This document shows positions 54,755-64,000 of a DNA stretch of 64,000 bases, in pieces. The DNA is taken from NCBI RefSeq assembly GCF_038502225.1, contig NC_091301.1:23863008-23927007 (forward strand), given 5' to 3'. The notes beneath the pieces are model-generated. The model did no database searches. It was given only the letters and a program-made list of their open reading frames with translations, and was not told where the DNA came from. A program made the translations under genes and the position numbers. Origin of the DNA: Cherax quadricarinatus. Its lineage: Eukaryota; Arthropoda; Malacostraca; Decapoda; Parastacidae. Each line of letters begins with the position of its first letter. Positions within the stretch are counted from its first letter, which is position 1.

Positions 54755-57117
54755 GCTGTGCTACTGGTTGTGGTATTGGTGTTGATGGTTGTGGTACTGG
54801 TGTTGATGGTTGTGGTACTGGTGTTGATGGTTGTGAGAATGGTGCTGATGGTTGTGGTACTGGTGTTGATGGTTGTGGTACTGGTGTTGATGGTTGTGTT
54901 ACTGGTGTTGTTGGTTGTGAGACTGGTACTGATGGTTGTGGTACTGGTGTTGATGGTTGTGGTACTGGTGTTGATGATTGTGAGACTGGTGCTGATGGTT
55001 GTGGTACTGGTGTTGATGGTTGTGAGACTGGTGCTGATGGTTGTGGTACTGGTGTTGATGGTTGTGGTACTGGTGTTGATGGTTGTGTTACTGGTGTTGT
55101 TGGTTGTGAGACTGGTACTGATGGTTGTGGTACTGGTGTTGATGGTTGTGGTACTGGTGTTGATGGTTGTGGTACTGGTGTTGATGGTTGTGAGACTGGT
55201 GCTGATGGTTGTGGTACTGGTGTTGATGGTTGTGGTACTGGTGTTGATGGTTGTGTTACTGGTGTTGTTGGTTGTGGTACTGGTGTTGATGGTTGTGGTA
55301 CTGGTGTTGATGGTTGTGTTACTGGTGTTGTTGGTTGTGAGACTGGTACTGATGGTTGTGGTACTGGTGTTGATGGTTGTGGTACTGGTGTTGTTGGTTG
55401 TGAGACTGGTACTGATGGTTGTGGTACTGGTGTTGATGGTTGTGGTACTGGTGTTGATGGTTGTGGTACTGGTGTTGATGGTTGTGGTACTGGTGCTGAT
55501 GGCTGTGGTACTGGTGTTGATGGTTGTGGTACTGGTGTTGTTGGTTGTGAGACTGGTACTGATGGTTGTGGTACTGGTTGATGGTTGTGGTACTGGTGTT
55601 GATGGTTGTGGTACTGGTGTTGATGGTTGTGGTACTGGTGTTGATGGTTGTGAGACTGGTGCTGATGGTTGTGGTACTGGTGCTGATGGTTGTGGTACTG
55701 GTGTTGATGGTTGTGGTACTGGTGTTGATGGTTGTGGTACTGGTGCTGATGGTTGTGGCACTGGTGTTGATGGTTGTGGTACTGATGCTGCTGCTTGTGG
55801 CACTGGTGTTGATGGTTGTGGTACTGATGCTGCTGCTTGTGGCACTGGTGTTGATGGTTGTGGTACTGGTGTTGATGGTTGTGGTACTGGTGCTGATGGT
55901 TGTGGTACTGGTGCTGATGGTTGTGGTACTGGTGTTGATGACTGTGGTACTGATGCTGCTGCTTGTGGCACTGGTGTTGATGGTTGTGGTACTGGTGTTG
56001 ATGGTTGTGGTACTGGTGTTGATGGTTGTGGTACTGGTGCTGATGGTTGTGGTACTGTTGTTGCTTGTTGTGATACTGGTGTTGATGGTTGTGGCACTGG
56101 TGTTGATGGTTGTGGTATTGGTGTTGATGGTTGTGGTACTGGTGTTGATGGTTGTGGTACTGGTGCTGATGGTTGTGGTACTGTTGTTGCTTGTTGTGAT
56201 ACTCGTGTTGATGATTGTGGTACTGGTGTTGATGGTTGTGGTACTGGTGCTGATGGCTGTGGTACTGGTGTTGATGGCTGTGGTACTGGTGTTTATGGCT
56301 GTGGTACTGGTGCTGATGGTTGTGGTACTGTTGTTGCTTGTTGTGGTACTGTTGTTGCTTGTTGTGATACTGGTGTTGATGGTTGTGGTACTGGTGCTGA
56401 TGGCTGTGGCACTGGTGTTGATGGCTGTGGTACTGTTGTTGATGGTTTTGGTACTGGTGTTCATGGCTGTGGTACTGGTGTTCATGGCTGTGGTACTGGT
56501 GTTGATGGTTATGGTACTGGTGTTGATGGTTGTGGTACTGGTGTTGATGGCTGTGGTACTGGTGTTGATGGCTGTGGTACTGGTGTTGATGGCTGTGGTA
56601 CTGGTGTTGATGGTTATGGTACTGGTGTTCATGGCTGTGGTACTGGTGTTGATGGTTATGGTACTGGTGTTGATGGTTGTGGTACTGTTTTTGCTGGTTG
56701 TGGTACTGGTGTTGATGGCTGTGGTACTGGTGTTGTTGGTTATGGTACTGGTGTTGATGGTTGTGGTACTGTTTTTGCTGGTTGTGGTACTGGTGTTGAT
56801 GGTTGTGGTACTGGTGTTGATGGTTGTGGTACTGTTGTTGATGGTTGTGGTACTGGTGTTGATGGTTGTGGTACTGTTTTTGCTGGTTGTGGTTCTGGTG
56901 TTGATGGTTGTGGTACCGGTGTTGCTTGTTGTGATACTGGTGTTGTTGGTTGTGGTACTGGTGTTGATGGTTGTGGTACCGGTGTTGATGGTTGTGGTAC
57001 TGTTGTTGCTGGTTGTGGTACTGGTGTTGATGGTTGTGGTACTGTTGTTGCTTGTTGTGGTACTGGTGTTGTTGGTTGTGGTACTGGTGCTTCTGGCTGT
57101 GGTACCGGAGCTGCTGA
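54755..57117. repeat. 21-bp minisatellite (GGTTGTGGTACTGGTGTTGAT), about 2.4 kb, about 112 units
   Basis: A long array of 21-bp units with internal variants (GTTACTGGTGTTGTT, GAGACTGGTACTGAT, GATGCTGCTGCTTGT). Twenty-one is a multiple of three and the unit has no stop, so five frames are open for hundreds of codons (Val/Leu/Met, Gly/Thr/Asp/Cys, Pro/Gln/Ser/Thr, Thr/Asn/Ser, His/Gln/Tyr/Asn). Openness in all of them, with an indel at about 55,577 that swaps frames without creating stops, argues against coding. It is unrelated in sequence to the 21-bp array at 9,690. Confidence 0.95.
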
Positions 57118-57119
57118 AT

Positions 57120-57245
57120 GTGGTTCCAGGGTTCTTCTCCCCCGAGGTCTGGCCTCAGGCCAGGCTTCTTGGATTTAATGGCTTGATGAACCAAACTGTT
57201 AGTTCAGTCTACACGCATTGTGACGTCGCAGCCCATACTCCGACT
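57120..57245 (-). mobile_element. Degenerate LINE-A-like 3' end
   Basis: GGTTCCAGGGTTCTTCTCCC, then GGCCAGGCTTCTTGGATTTA and TGATGAACCAAACTGTTAG are decayed 3' blocks at the right border of the minisatellite. Confidence 0.55.
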
Positions 57246-58100
57246 TCTTTAGCGTTCGCCAAAAAACGTACACTAGAAAATTTTAAATGCGTCCAGCGTT
57301 TCCAGACATAAGCCACTCTTTTTTTTTTTCTTTAATATTGGATGTACTTGATATTTATGCGAAAACTTAAGCTAATGTACATTAACCTAGCTAAAAGTAT
57401 TCTAGTGGGGCACTCTGGAAAATTTCGAACGTGCAGTGGTTAAAAAGACTTCGAAATTTAAACCTTAAACGGTTGATAACCCAGGCAGACTCAATAAAGC
57501 TAGGTAGTGTGGCTTATTTATAGTCGAGAAATTTCTAGGTATTTATTCTAGGTGAGCAGGGGAAGCAGAATTCAGCTCCGGGTCCTTTCGGTTGAGGGCC
57601 GAACGCTTTACTACTGTGCTATGAGGTACTACCTCCCGGTCAGCCACAGCTCTTGGTCAGTAGTAGGTGCTCGTCCAGCCCTTAAATCACCTCCAGCCCC
57701 TCTCGTAAACAATGACATTAATATATATTTTGGGGCCCTAGCGGTAAAGTTGTTTTCCTGTTCCGAGAGTCGCTGCGGCTGTGACTTGAATGGTGACGTT
57801 GGGTGAAACGAGTCGTCGTTGCTGAGTCTGTGACTTGAATGGTATCGCTGGGTGAAAAAGAGTCGTTGCGTGGGGATATTTTCCGTTGTTAAGGCAGGTG
57901 TCATTAACGATACACCCAGCAGGGATACACTACCGTCCTGTCATGTAAATGTGAAACAGAAGGTTATTGAATGTTTTATACTCTAGCAGGATTGTTGGTC
58001 TGTGTTTCATAAACATGTAAGATAGCAGGTGAATATCACAAACTTATACTTGCGTACATTGTCAGCTTTGCTATTCTGTGTGTTACTTAATAGTGTGACT
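57246..58100. other. Unassigned stretch with one ~58-bp direct duplication
   Basis: GTGACTTGAATGGT...GGGTGAAA...GAGTCGT occurs at about 57,780 and again at about 57,831. No gene was recognised. Confidence 0.5.
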
Positions 58101-58215
58101 TTGTAAATGGTCCAAGTCGGACCGAAACGTCGTCGTAAGCTCCTCTCTTCTTTGTGCAGGTTATTTGTGTATTGTTCCAGTCACGGTATTGTGCCTTTTT
58201 TTGTTATTGAGGATG
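58101..58215 (+). mobile_element. Dispersed repeat with hairpin-GAAAC motif, possibly Penelope-like tail
   Basis: GGTCC-AAGTC-GGACC (58,109-58,123) can fold into a five-pair stem and is followed at once by GAAACGTC. A hairpin followed by GAAAC is the stem II and GAAA half of a hammerhead ribozyme, as known in Penelope-like retroelements. The CTGANGA box expected just before the stem is not present in this copy (TTTGTAAAT). CAGTCACGGTATTGTGCC follows. Assignment is by recalled similarity. Confidence 0.45.
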
Positions 58216-58239
58216 ACTAAGTTGATACCATGTATCAGA

Positions 58240-58722
58240 AACCTTCCCTATGAGGATAGACTGAGGGCCCTGAATCTACACTCTCTAGAAAAGCGTAGAA
58301 TTAGGGGGGATATGATTGAGGAATAAATAAAGGGGATGTAAATAGCGTGCTGAAAATATCTAGTCTAGACAGGACTCGCAGCAATGGTTTTAAGTTGGAA
58401 AAATTCAGATTCAGGAAGGATATAGGAAAGCACTGGTTTGGTAATAGAGTTGTGAATGAGTGGAACAAACTCCCAAGTACAGTTATAGAGGCTAAAACGT
58501 TGTGTAGTTTTAAAAATAGGTTAGATAAATACATGAGTGGGTGTGAGTTGGACCTGATTAGCTTGTGCTACTGGGTCAGTTGCCGTGTTCCTTCCTTAAG
58601 TGAATGTGACCTGACGTGGCTAGGTTGGGTGCATTGGTTTAAGCCGGTAGGAGACTTGGACTAGCCTCGCATAGGCCAGTAGGCCTGCTGCAGTGTTCCT
58701 TCTTTCTTATGTTCTGATGTTC
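58240..58722 (+). mobile_element. LINE-D ORF2 C-terminus and 3' end, clean copy
   Basis: RNLPYEDRLRALNLHSLEKR is encoded first; a stop and frameshift follow near 58,321. Then come NGFKLEKFRFRKDIGKHWF, NRVVNEWNKLPSTVIEA and FKNRLDKYMSGCELDL (58,383-58,560). The 3' UTR ends CAGTAGGCCTGCTGCAGTG, TTCCTTCTTTCTTATGTTC. This is the standard C-terminal domain of CR1-like ORF2 proteins. 5'-truncated and dead. Confidence 0.88.
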
Positions 58723-58725
58723 TTG

Positions 58726-58840
58726 TGATCGTGGCATTGTTGTGATCCTTGAAAGTGAGATCCTCAGACATTACAACTCCCAGGTCCCTTACATTATTTT
58801 TCCGCTCTATTATATGCCCAGAGCTGACTGTTGGCGTAAT
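58726..58840 (-). mobile_element. LINE-A ORF2 fragment
   Basis: This is the reverse complement of about 14,155-14,262 of LINE-A (AATAATGTAAGGGACCTGGG, GATCTCACTTTCAAGGATCA). It lies immediately after the LINE-D 3' end in opposite orientation. Confidence 0.88.
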
Positions 58841-59600
58841 GTTAAAATCAGTCCGCCTGAGCTGAGTGACTTCAGCAGAGCAAGTATTACCATTAAGGGT
58901 TCAGCAGCTACGGGAGCTTCAGAGGATTCTTTCCAACAGAGCTGGAGTTATTTGGGAATTACCATCTCTCAGGATGGCTTAGCCCATTAGTATTGATGCA
59001 GGGGCTGGAGTGGGGGAAGGGGAGGAGTGGTTGGCAGCATTATATGGGCATAGGAGTGGTGGTTGGCAGCACTGTCGTATAATCATTATTTTAATTGCCG
59101 TCATTAGATACACTGCAGTGTGTGTGGATGCCTGAAATCCTTAATACACTTGAATCCTTCCAACAGCTTTGCAGTTTTTTACACATCTGCATTCCAAAAA
59201 TTTTCCAGGTTGCTATCACAGCAGCAGTTGACTATAAGCCAGGCACCTAAATGCTGTTTGTTGAACAGGTACAACAGATGTAAGGAAACTTATTACACCT
59301 TGGACAGGTCATTAGACCTGGGTGGTAGTGGTTGCTCTGCTGTATATGCAACGAAATCAGGAGGTATGGCAATGCGGTGGAGCATTGTTGCATGGGTAGA
59401 TAAGAGAAGCACTGCTACATGAGCAGAGAGGTAAGGCACTGCTACATGGGCAGAGATTGTAGGAAGGAGACTATTAGGCATCACTAACCTCTTGTGTGGC
59501 TCACCAGACTGTTGGTGCTCACAAGTTAGTTTGTGGGCTCGAGGTGTATCCACTTACCTGGTGATCGGGAAGGCTGGAGGAGCGATGTGTTATGTGATCC
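58841..59600. other. Unassigned stretch
   Basis: A loose ~30-bp repeat (GCACTGCTACATGAGCAGAG / GCACTGCTACATGGGCAGAG) lies at 59,405-59,460. A 100-codon frame at 59,120-59,422 resembles nothing known. Confidence 0.5.
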
Positions 59601-59603
59601 GGT

Positions 59604-59632
59604 ACACACACACACACACACACACACACACT
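59604..59632. repeat. (AC)n microsatellite
   Basis: About 14 AC units. Confidence 0.97.
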
Positions 59633-60360
59633 ATTACAAAAAAGTAATTTTTAAGAGAAGATGGTATTATTTACTCCTTTTGTAATAAAGAGTTCGGGAT
59701 ACATAAATACACACATTAATATAAATTAATCTTTAATATATAAAAATCAACTATCTTTGGTCTAGAGGTATTTGAACTATGATATTTGTACATGTTACTA
59801 TAATAAATAATTAGCATCTAACTAAAATAATTAATAACCCTACACAGGGTACAACTCTTGACACTACTGTCACTATATATATATATATCTCTATGCTAAA
59901 ACAATAAATTATAAATAACATTTTTTATAATAATAAATTACAATCAACTGCCTCTCACGACACGAAGTCAGTCACACGACACTGTTCAGTGTACACTACA
60001 ACCAGGCCATCTTCAGTGTCCCACGACACCCTTTTCATCTCAGTGTTCCACTACGGTCCTGTGCATATCTCAGTGTTCCACTCCATCGTACGTCCCTCAG
60101 TGTCACACTACGGTCCTGGCCCAGTTCAGTGTAACACTCCAACCTTTTCTTCATGTAATGTCCCACTAAACAGCATCTGACGACTCCGGCCCACAGTTGA
60201 TCAACGTAGACGGTGAGTCCACAGACATCACCGGTAGTCCAGTAAATCCTCTCCAAAGGCGGTTGACACACCGCTAGCCGAACACCATGCTGCAAGCTCA
60301 CTGAATGCGGCCGTCAAGTAACTGAGGCCAACAGACTCAGTGAGCTGCGGTGAGCGGTTC
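59633..60360. other. AT-rich stretch followed by degenerate CAGTGTTCCACTACGGTCCTG repeats
   Basis: 59,640-59,950 is AT-rich. 59,980-60,155 contains five to six degenerate units of CAGTGT(T/C)CCACTACGGTCC. No gene. Confidence 0.55.
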
Positions 60361-60363
60361 TTC

Positions 60364-60870
60364 TAACGCCAGTAGATAGGTACGATTCGGTGGTCAGGTA
60401 CCTACTGCATAGACGTGTACCCTGAGGAGTTCAGGTACTTAATGTTGAAGCCAGTAGACGTGTACCCTTCGGTGGTCAGGTACCTACTGCTTAGGTGTGT
60501 ACAGCGAGGCGCTCAGGTACATAATATTTCTAAAGCCAGTAGACGTGTACCCTTCGGTGGTCAGGTACCTACTGCTTAGGTGTGTACAGCGAGGCGCTCA
60601 GGTACATAATATTTCTAAAGCCAGTAGACGTGTACCCTTCGGTGGTCAGGTACCTACTGCTTAGGTGTGTACAGCGAGGCGCTCTGGTACATACTGTTAC
60701 TAAAGCCAGTAGACGTGTACCCTTCGGTGGTCAGGTACCTACTGCTTAGGTGTGTACAGCGAGGCGCTCTGGTACATACTGTTACTAAAGCCAGTAGACG
60801 TGTACCCTTCGGTGGTCAGGTACCTACTGCTTAGGTGTGTACCGTGAGGCACTCAGGCTCTTACTGCTCT
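60364..60870. repeat. 85-bp tandem repeat, six units
   Basis: Units start at about 60,364, 60,446, 60,531, 60,616, 60,701 and 60,786. Each begins AAAGCCAGTAGACGTGTACC and contains TTCGGTGGTCAGGTACCTAC. The middle four are nearly identical, which points to recent expansion. Each unit holds GGTACCT and GGTACAT words. Confidence 0.93.
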
Positions 60871-60972
60871 AAGGCCGGCTCAGCAGCCCCCACATTGGGT
60901 TTGATGACGCACCCAGTGGTACTGCCGGCCGGCAGGTTAACTATTTAACCGCTAGTTTGGCAGGGGCCGCAA

Positions 60973-61005
60973 CACACACACACACACACACACACTCACA
61001 CACAT
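60973..61005. repeat. (AC)n microsatellite
   Basis: AC tract of about 30 bp with one TC interruption. Confidence 0.95.
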
Positions 61006-61850
61006 GCAAATGAGCTTCCACGAATCTGAATATTGATTCTTTCTTTCATCAATTTGTTGGTCGTAAGAAAAATAAAATATAAATTGGTGCTGGCTGTGGA
61101 GTGACTATTGAAGATGCTGCAAGAACGGCGGTAACAGGACTGGTGGCGGCGGCGCCGGCTGCTACGGAGGCACGGTGTTGAGACTGCAGTGTTAGCAGCT
61201 ACGGTGGAGTCAGTGCAGGGGAAGCGGCGGTAGTTGCAGCAGCAGCTGTGCAGCTTCACCCTAAAGATCTTGGATGATTGTTTATCCCCTGGGAAGGTAA
61301 AATAGACGAGAAACGACCTTGTGTCAGAGATACTGAAGGTCGTCTCTTTCGTGCATCAGGTGAGAGGGAATTTGTGACCACCGGATACGTTATACTTGCT
61401 GATTACATTGTAACTTATTAAACTGTTGCTTCCTCCTTCCTGTCTGCCCACGTCTGGTCAGAGGCTCTCCACCTTCCCACTTTAAAATTTCTCCCTTCTT
61501 CCCTCTCTCTTAGTACTTTCTCCTTCCCTCCCTTTTCATACTTTCTGCCTCATTCCATTATCCTAGTTTCTCCCTCCCTCTTCCACCTTCCCTCTTCCAA
61601 CTGGTACCACTTCCTGCTACTGTTATTGTTAATTATTGCTATTGTTGCTGCTTTTGCTTCTGATGATGATGATGATGATCATTGTTGTTTCTCTACGTAC
61701 TACTACTACTGCTGCTAATGTTGCGTTGGTGTTGCCTCTGCTGCTACTGATGAGTGGTGGTGGTGCTGATGATTGCTGTTGCTAATGTTGCTATTAACGA
61801 TTGATCTTTTATTGTTGGTGCTGCTGCTGATTTATTTTCTAATGCTGCTT
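61006..61850. other. Unassigned stretch with GC-rich patch and triplet tracts
   Basis: 61,130-61,260 is GC-rich with GCGGCGGCGCC words. 61,650-61,850 contains GAT, TAC and GCT triplet runs and ends in T9. No convincing exon. Confidence 0.5.
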
Positions 61851-61859
61851 TTTTTTTTT

Positions 61860-63530
61860 AACACTCCGACTGTCTCCCACCGAGGTAGGTTGACCGGACA
61901 AAGACGAAAACATTTTCGTCACTCAATCACTGTCTTGCCAGAAGTTCACGGACATCACATTTCAGATAACCCTCCAAACCGCAATATACCCACCCTTCCC
62001 ACCTCCAGGACTGAAGTCCAGCTAATCGGTTCCCCTGAATCCCTGTTAAATGTTTCCTTAATAACACTCCGACAGCATATCAAATCATAAAACAAGACTA
62101 CCTCCCACTCCCAACACGCTCGCACAAGCTTGTTGGATGTCCAAGCCCCTACCACCCAAAACTTCCTCTACCCCCTCCCTCCGCTTCTGATTAATACGCC
62201 CTCCTAGATGTTCTATTTTTTTCTCCACCCTCTTTAAATGTCTAAACCACTTTATCAATCCCTCCTCAGCCCTCTGAATATTACTTTTGCTAACTCCACA
62301 CCTAATCTGCAGGCTCCGAATTCTCTGCATAATATTCACACCACACATTGCCCTCAAACACCTCTTTACTGCCTCCAGCCTCCTCCTCGATGTAACATTC
62401 AAAACCCATGCTGCACACCCATACGATAGTGTTGATAGTCTCTCATTGCCTGTTTTTGTATGCCCTCATCATCTTTCGCTTTCTTATGTTTGTTTTTAAT
62501 TTCCTTCTTTTACATACTCTCATAAATTCGTTAACTAAAATTTGCAACTTCTCTAATCAATCTCCCGAAAAGAACCGTGTCATCAGTAAAAAGCAACCGT
62601 GATAATTCCCACTCCGTACTAGATTCACCATCTTTCAATTCCACACCTCTCCCTAACATCCTAGCGTTCACTTCTTTTACAACCCCTTTTCCTAGTATAT
62701 TAAAAAACCATGGTGACATCACACATCCCTGTCTAAGGCTTTTACTGAAAAATAATCTCCCTCTCACCTACATACCTTAACCTACGTCTCACTATCCACA
62801 TAAAGACTCATTACTGCTTATATGTAAATAATTGGTTTGCACATCCCCTACACTTCCTAAAGCTTCACTGTTTCTCTGCACTCCTAGTCTCAGTCTTTCC
62901 TAAATTATCTCAATAATAATCCCACCATACAGTTTACCTGGTACACACTCTTTCACCCCCTTTTCCCTTGTATAAAGTATCTATGTATGGTCTCTACCAC
63001 TCCCCATACACTTTACCTTGGTATACTCCCTTTCACCCCCTTTTCCCTTACACAAGGTATCTATGCATGGTCTCTGCCAATCCCTAGGCGCCTCCCTTCC
63101 TTTCCTACACGTATTGAACAAATGCACCAGCGACTCCAAGACTACATCCCTGCTTGCTTTTGACATTTCTGTCTTAATTCCATTTTTCCCAGCTGCTTTA
63201 TTCCCATTCATTCTACCCACCTTTCCACGCACCGCCCCCATGCTCGCATCTGGCTATTCCTCCTACAAGGTGTTATACCTCCCTGTCCAGTGTGAGAAGT
63301 TATTGCGTCCCTCTCTTCATCAACATTCAACATTTCATTAAAAGAACATTCCCTCGATTTTCCCAGTACCTCCACCTTCCCATCTAATGGCTTCCCTCTT
63401 TTTTATTTTTAGCTGTTAATATGTTTGTTGCATAGCATTTCTCAACTTATCGATCATACTTTCAAACTTTTTCTTATTCTTCGCAAAATTTGTTAAGAAA
63501 CCTCGTCCGCTTTCCTTTTGCACCCCTTCA
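61860..63530 (-). mobile_element. RTE-like LINE, RT to 3' UTR, decayed
   Basis: On the minus strand, from right to left: RT entry motifs (NGNKAAGKNGIKTEM; LFNTCRKGREAPRDW; CIDTLCKGKG, about 63,040-63,220), GKLYGGIIIEII near 62,920, LRQGCVMSPWFFN (about 62,703-62,741), and LLFTDDTVLF with its Asp pair at about 62,582-62,587. The C-terminal region CGVSKSNIQRAEEG, KWFRHLKRVEKK follows. The 3' UTR ends near CACTCCGACTGTCTCCCACC at 61,862. The palm between the entry and LRQGC is partly deleted, and stops are frequent. The RTE assignment rests on the LRQGC and C-terminal style. Confidence 0.8.
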
Positions 63531-63734
63531 ACATCTTAACAGAAGACATCAGCAGCACAGCTGGAACAAGTGTAGAAGTCTTCAAGAGAGGGGGGTTGGA
63601 TCTGAATGGGACTTGCACATGACTTAATAGGGTTACCAAAGTTTATGCCTTGGTTGTCATTTGAAAAATGGGTTTGGGAGATATTTTTGTTAGTGGATTT
63701 GGGTTTGAGAGGGACCTGCCTAGTATAGGTCAGT

Positions 63735-63825
63735 AGCAACAGCCTAGTTGACCAGGCAAGCACCATACGAGCCTGGGACAAGGCAGGGCTCTGGGAGTTG
63801 AAAAACTCTCGAAACTCATCAAAGG
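63735..63825 (+). mobile_element. LINE-B 3' end
   Basis: AGCAACAGCCTAGTTGACCA, GGCAAGCACCATACGAGCCT and GTTGAAAAACTCTCGAAACT form the complete terminal block of LINE-B. Just upstream (63,560-63,735) is a diverged LINE 3' region with GACCTGCCTAGTATAGGTCA, like the LINE-D-related text near 36,520. Confidence 0.75.
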
Positions 63826-64000
63826 TATATCAAAGATGTATCCTTCACCACTCTCTTTTACTTTCCATATACTCCTTCCTATGTAAATCACCTTTATATT
63901 ATTAAAACCTTTCATATGCCAACTTTTTCTCCCTTGCCGCTCTTTTGTCTTTGTCATTCCTGCACGTACATTTGTATACCCACAAACTTCTGCTGTAGAC
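63826..64000. other. Unassigned window end
   Basis: Pyrimidine-leaning sequence, possibly the 5' continuation of the minus-strand RTE-like element beyond the inserted LINE-B stub. Not provable here. Confidence 0.35.

Noticed and set aside
54572..57311. Very long open frames (up to 868 codons) on both strands
   Set aside because: They are generated by a stop-free 21-bp repeat; five frames are open at once and an indel at about 55,577 only swaps one artefact for another.
60364..60870. Possible CRISPR-like or LTR structure
   Set aside because: Whole 85-bp units repeat head to tail; no unique spacers, no primer-binding site or gag/pol nearby.

Overview
This window looks like non-coding, repeat-dense nuclear DNA of an arthropod, most likely a decapod crustacean and perhaps a freshwater crayfish. 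No bacterial gene organisation is present. Several dispersed sequences match repeats I remember as widespread in crayfish, lobster and shrimp genomes: a tail reading ACTCACCTATTTG next to GGTTGCAGGGGTCGA, a CR1-like LINE ending GATCCCCGGAATAACCTCC, and tRNA-derived SINEs with a GTTAGTCGACTG domain. The taxon is inferred from that recall and from repeat style, not from a diagnostic gene.

The only host-gene candidate is a short GC-rich exon at about 6,671-6,900. It has an upstream TATA box, an ATG followed by a signal-peptide-like segment (MVVLVLLLAALARAEQ) and a consensus splice donor CAAG|GTAAGT. The rest of that gene could not be located. Nearly everything else is mobile elements, their fragments, minisatellites and microsatellites.

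Layout. 1-23,800 is clean sequence. It carries many copies of a CR1-like LINE (here LINE-A), including one near full-length copy at 9,823-14,940. That copy has a broken ORF1 (PHD-like finger plus three CCCH fingers) and a broken ORF2 (AP endonuclease plus reverse transcriptase), and it sits inside a 21-bp minisatellite. Other features here are a MITE between two TA tracts (6,077-6,464), a second DNA transposon nested in a LINE-A copy (16,895-17,405), and two SINEs. About 23,840-53,860 has a different texture: excess homopolymers and garbled copies of the same repeats. It is best read as an unpolished long-read gap fill. Inside it are LINE-B and LINE-D copies, a stack of LINE-C copies (37.7-48.5 kb) ending in CA microsatellites, and several kilobase-scale minisatellites. 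53,860-64,000 is clean again. It holds a 2.4-kb 21-bp minisatellite, LINE-D, LINE-A and LINE-B fragments, an 85-bp tandem repeat, and an RTE-like LINE on the minus strand.

The parts do not form a pathway. They record nested and serial transposition, with satellites serving as landing sites and LINE-C tails apparently giving rise to microsatellites. I did not find a convincing new multi-gene system. The observations most worth following are the signal-peptide exon, the nested DNA transposon that resembles a mammalian one, the ORF1 zinc-finger array, the LINE insertion into a satellite, and the 30-kb low-quality block.
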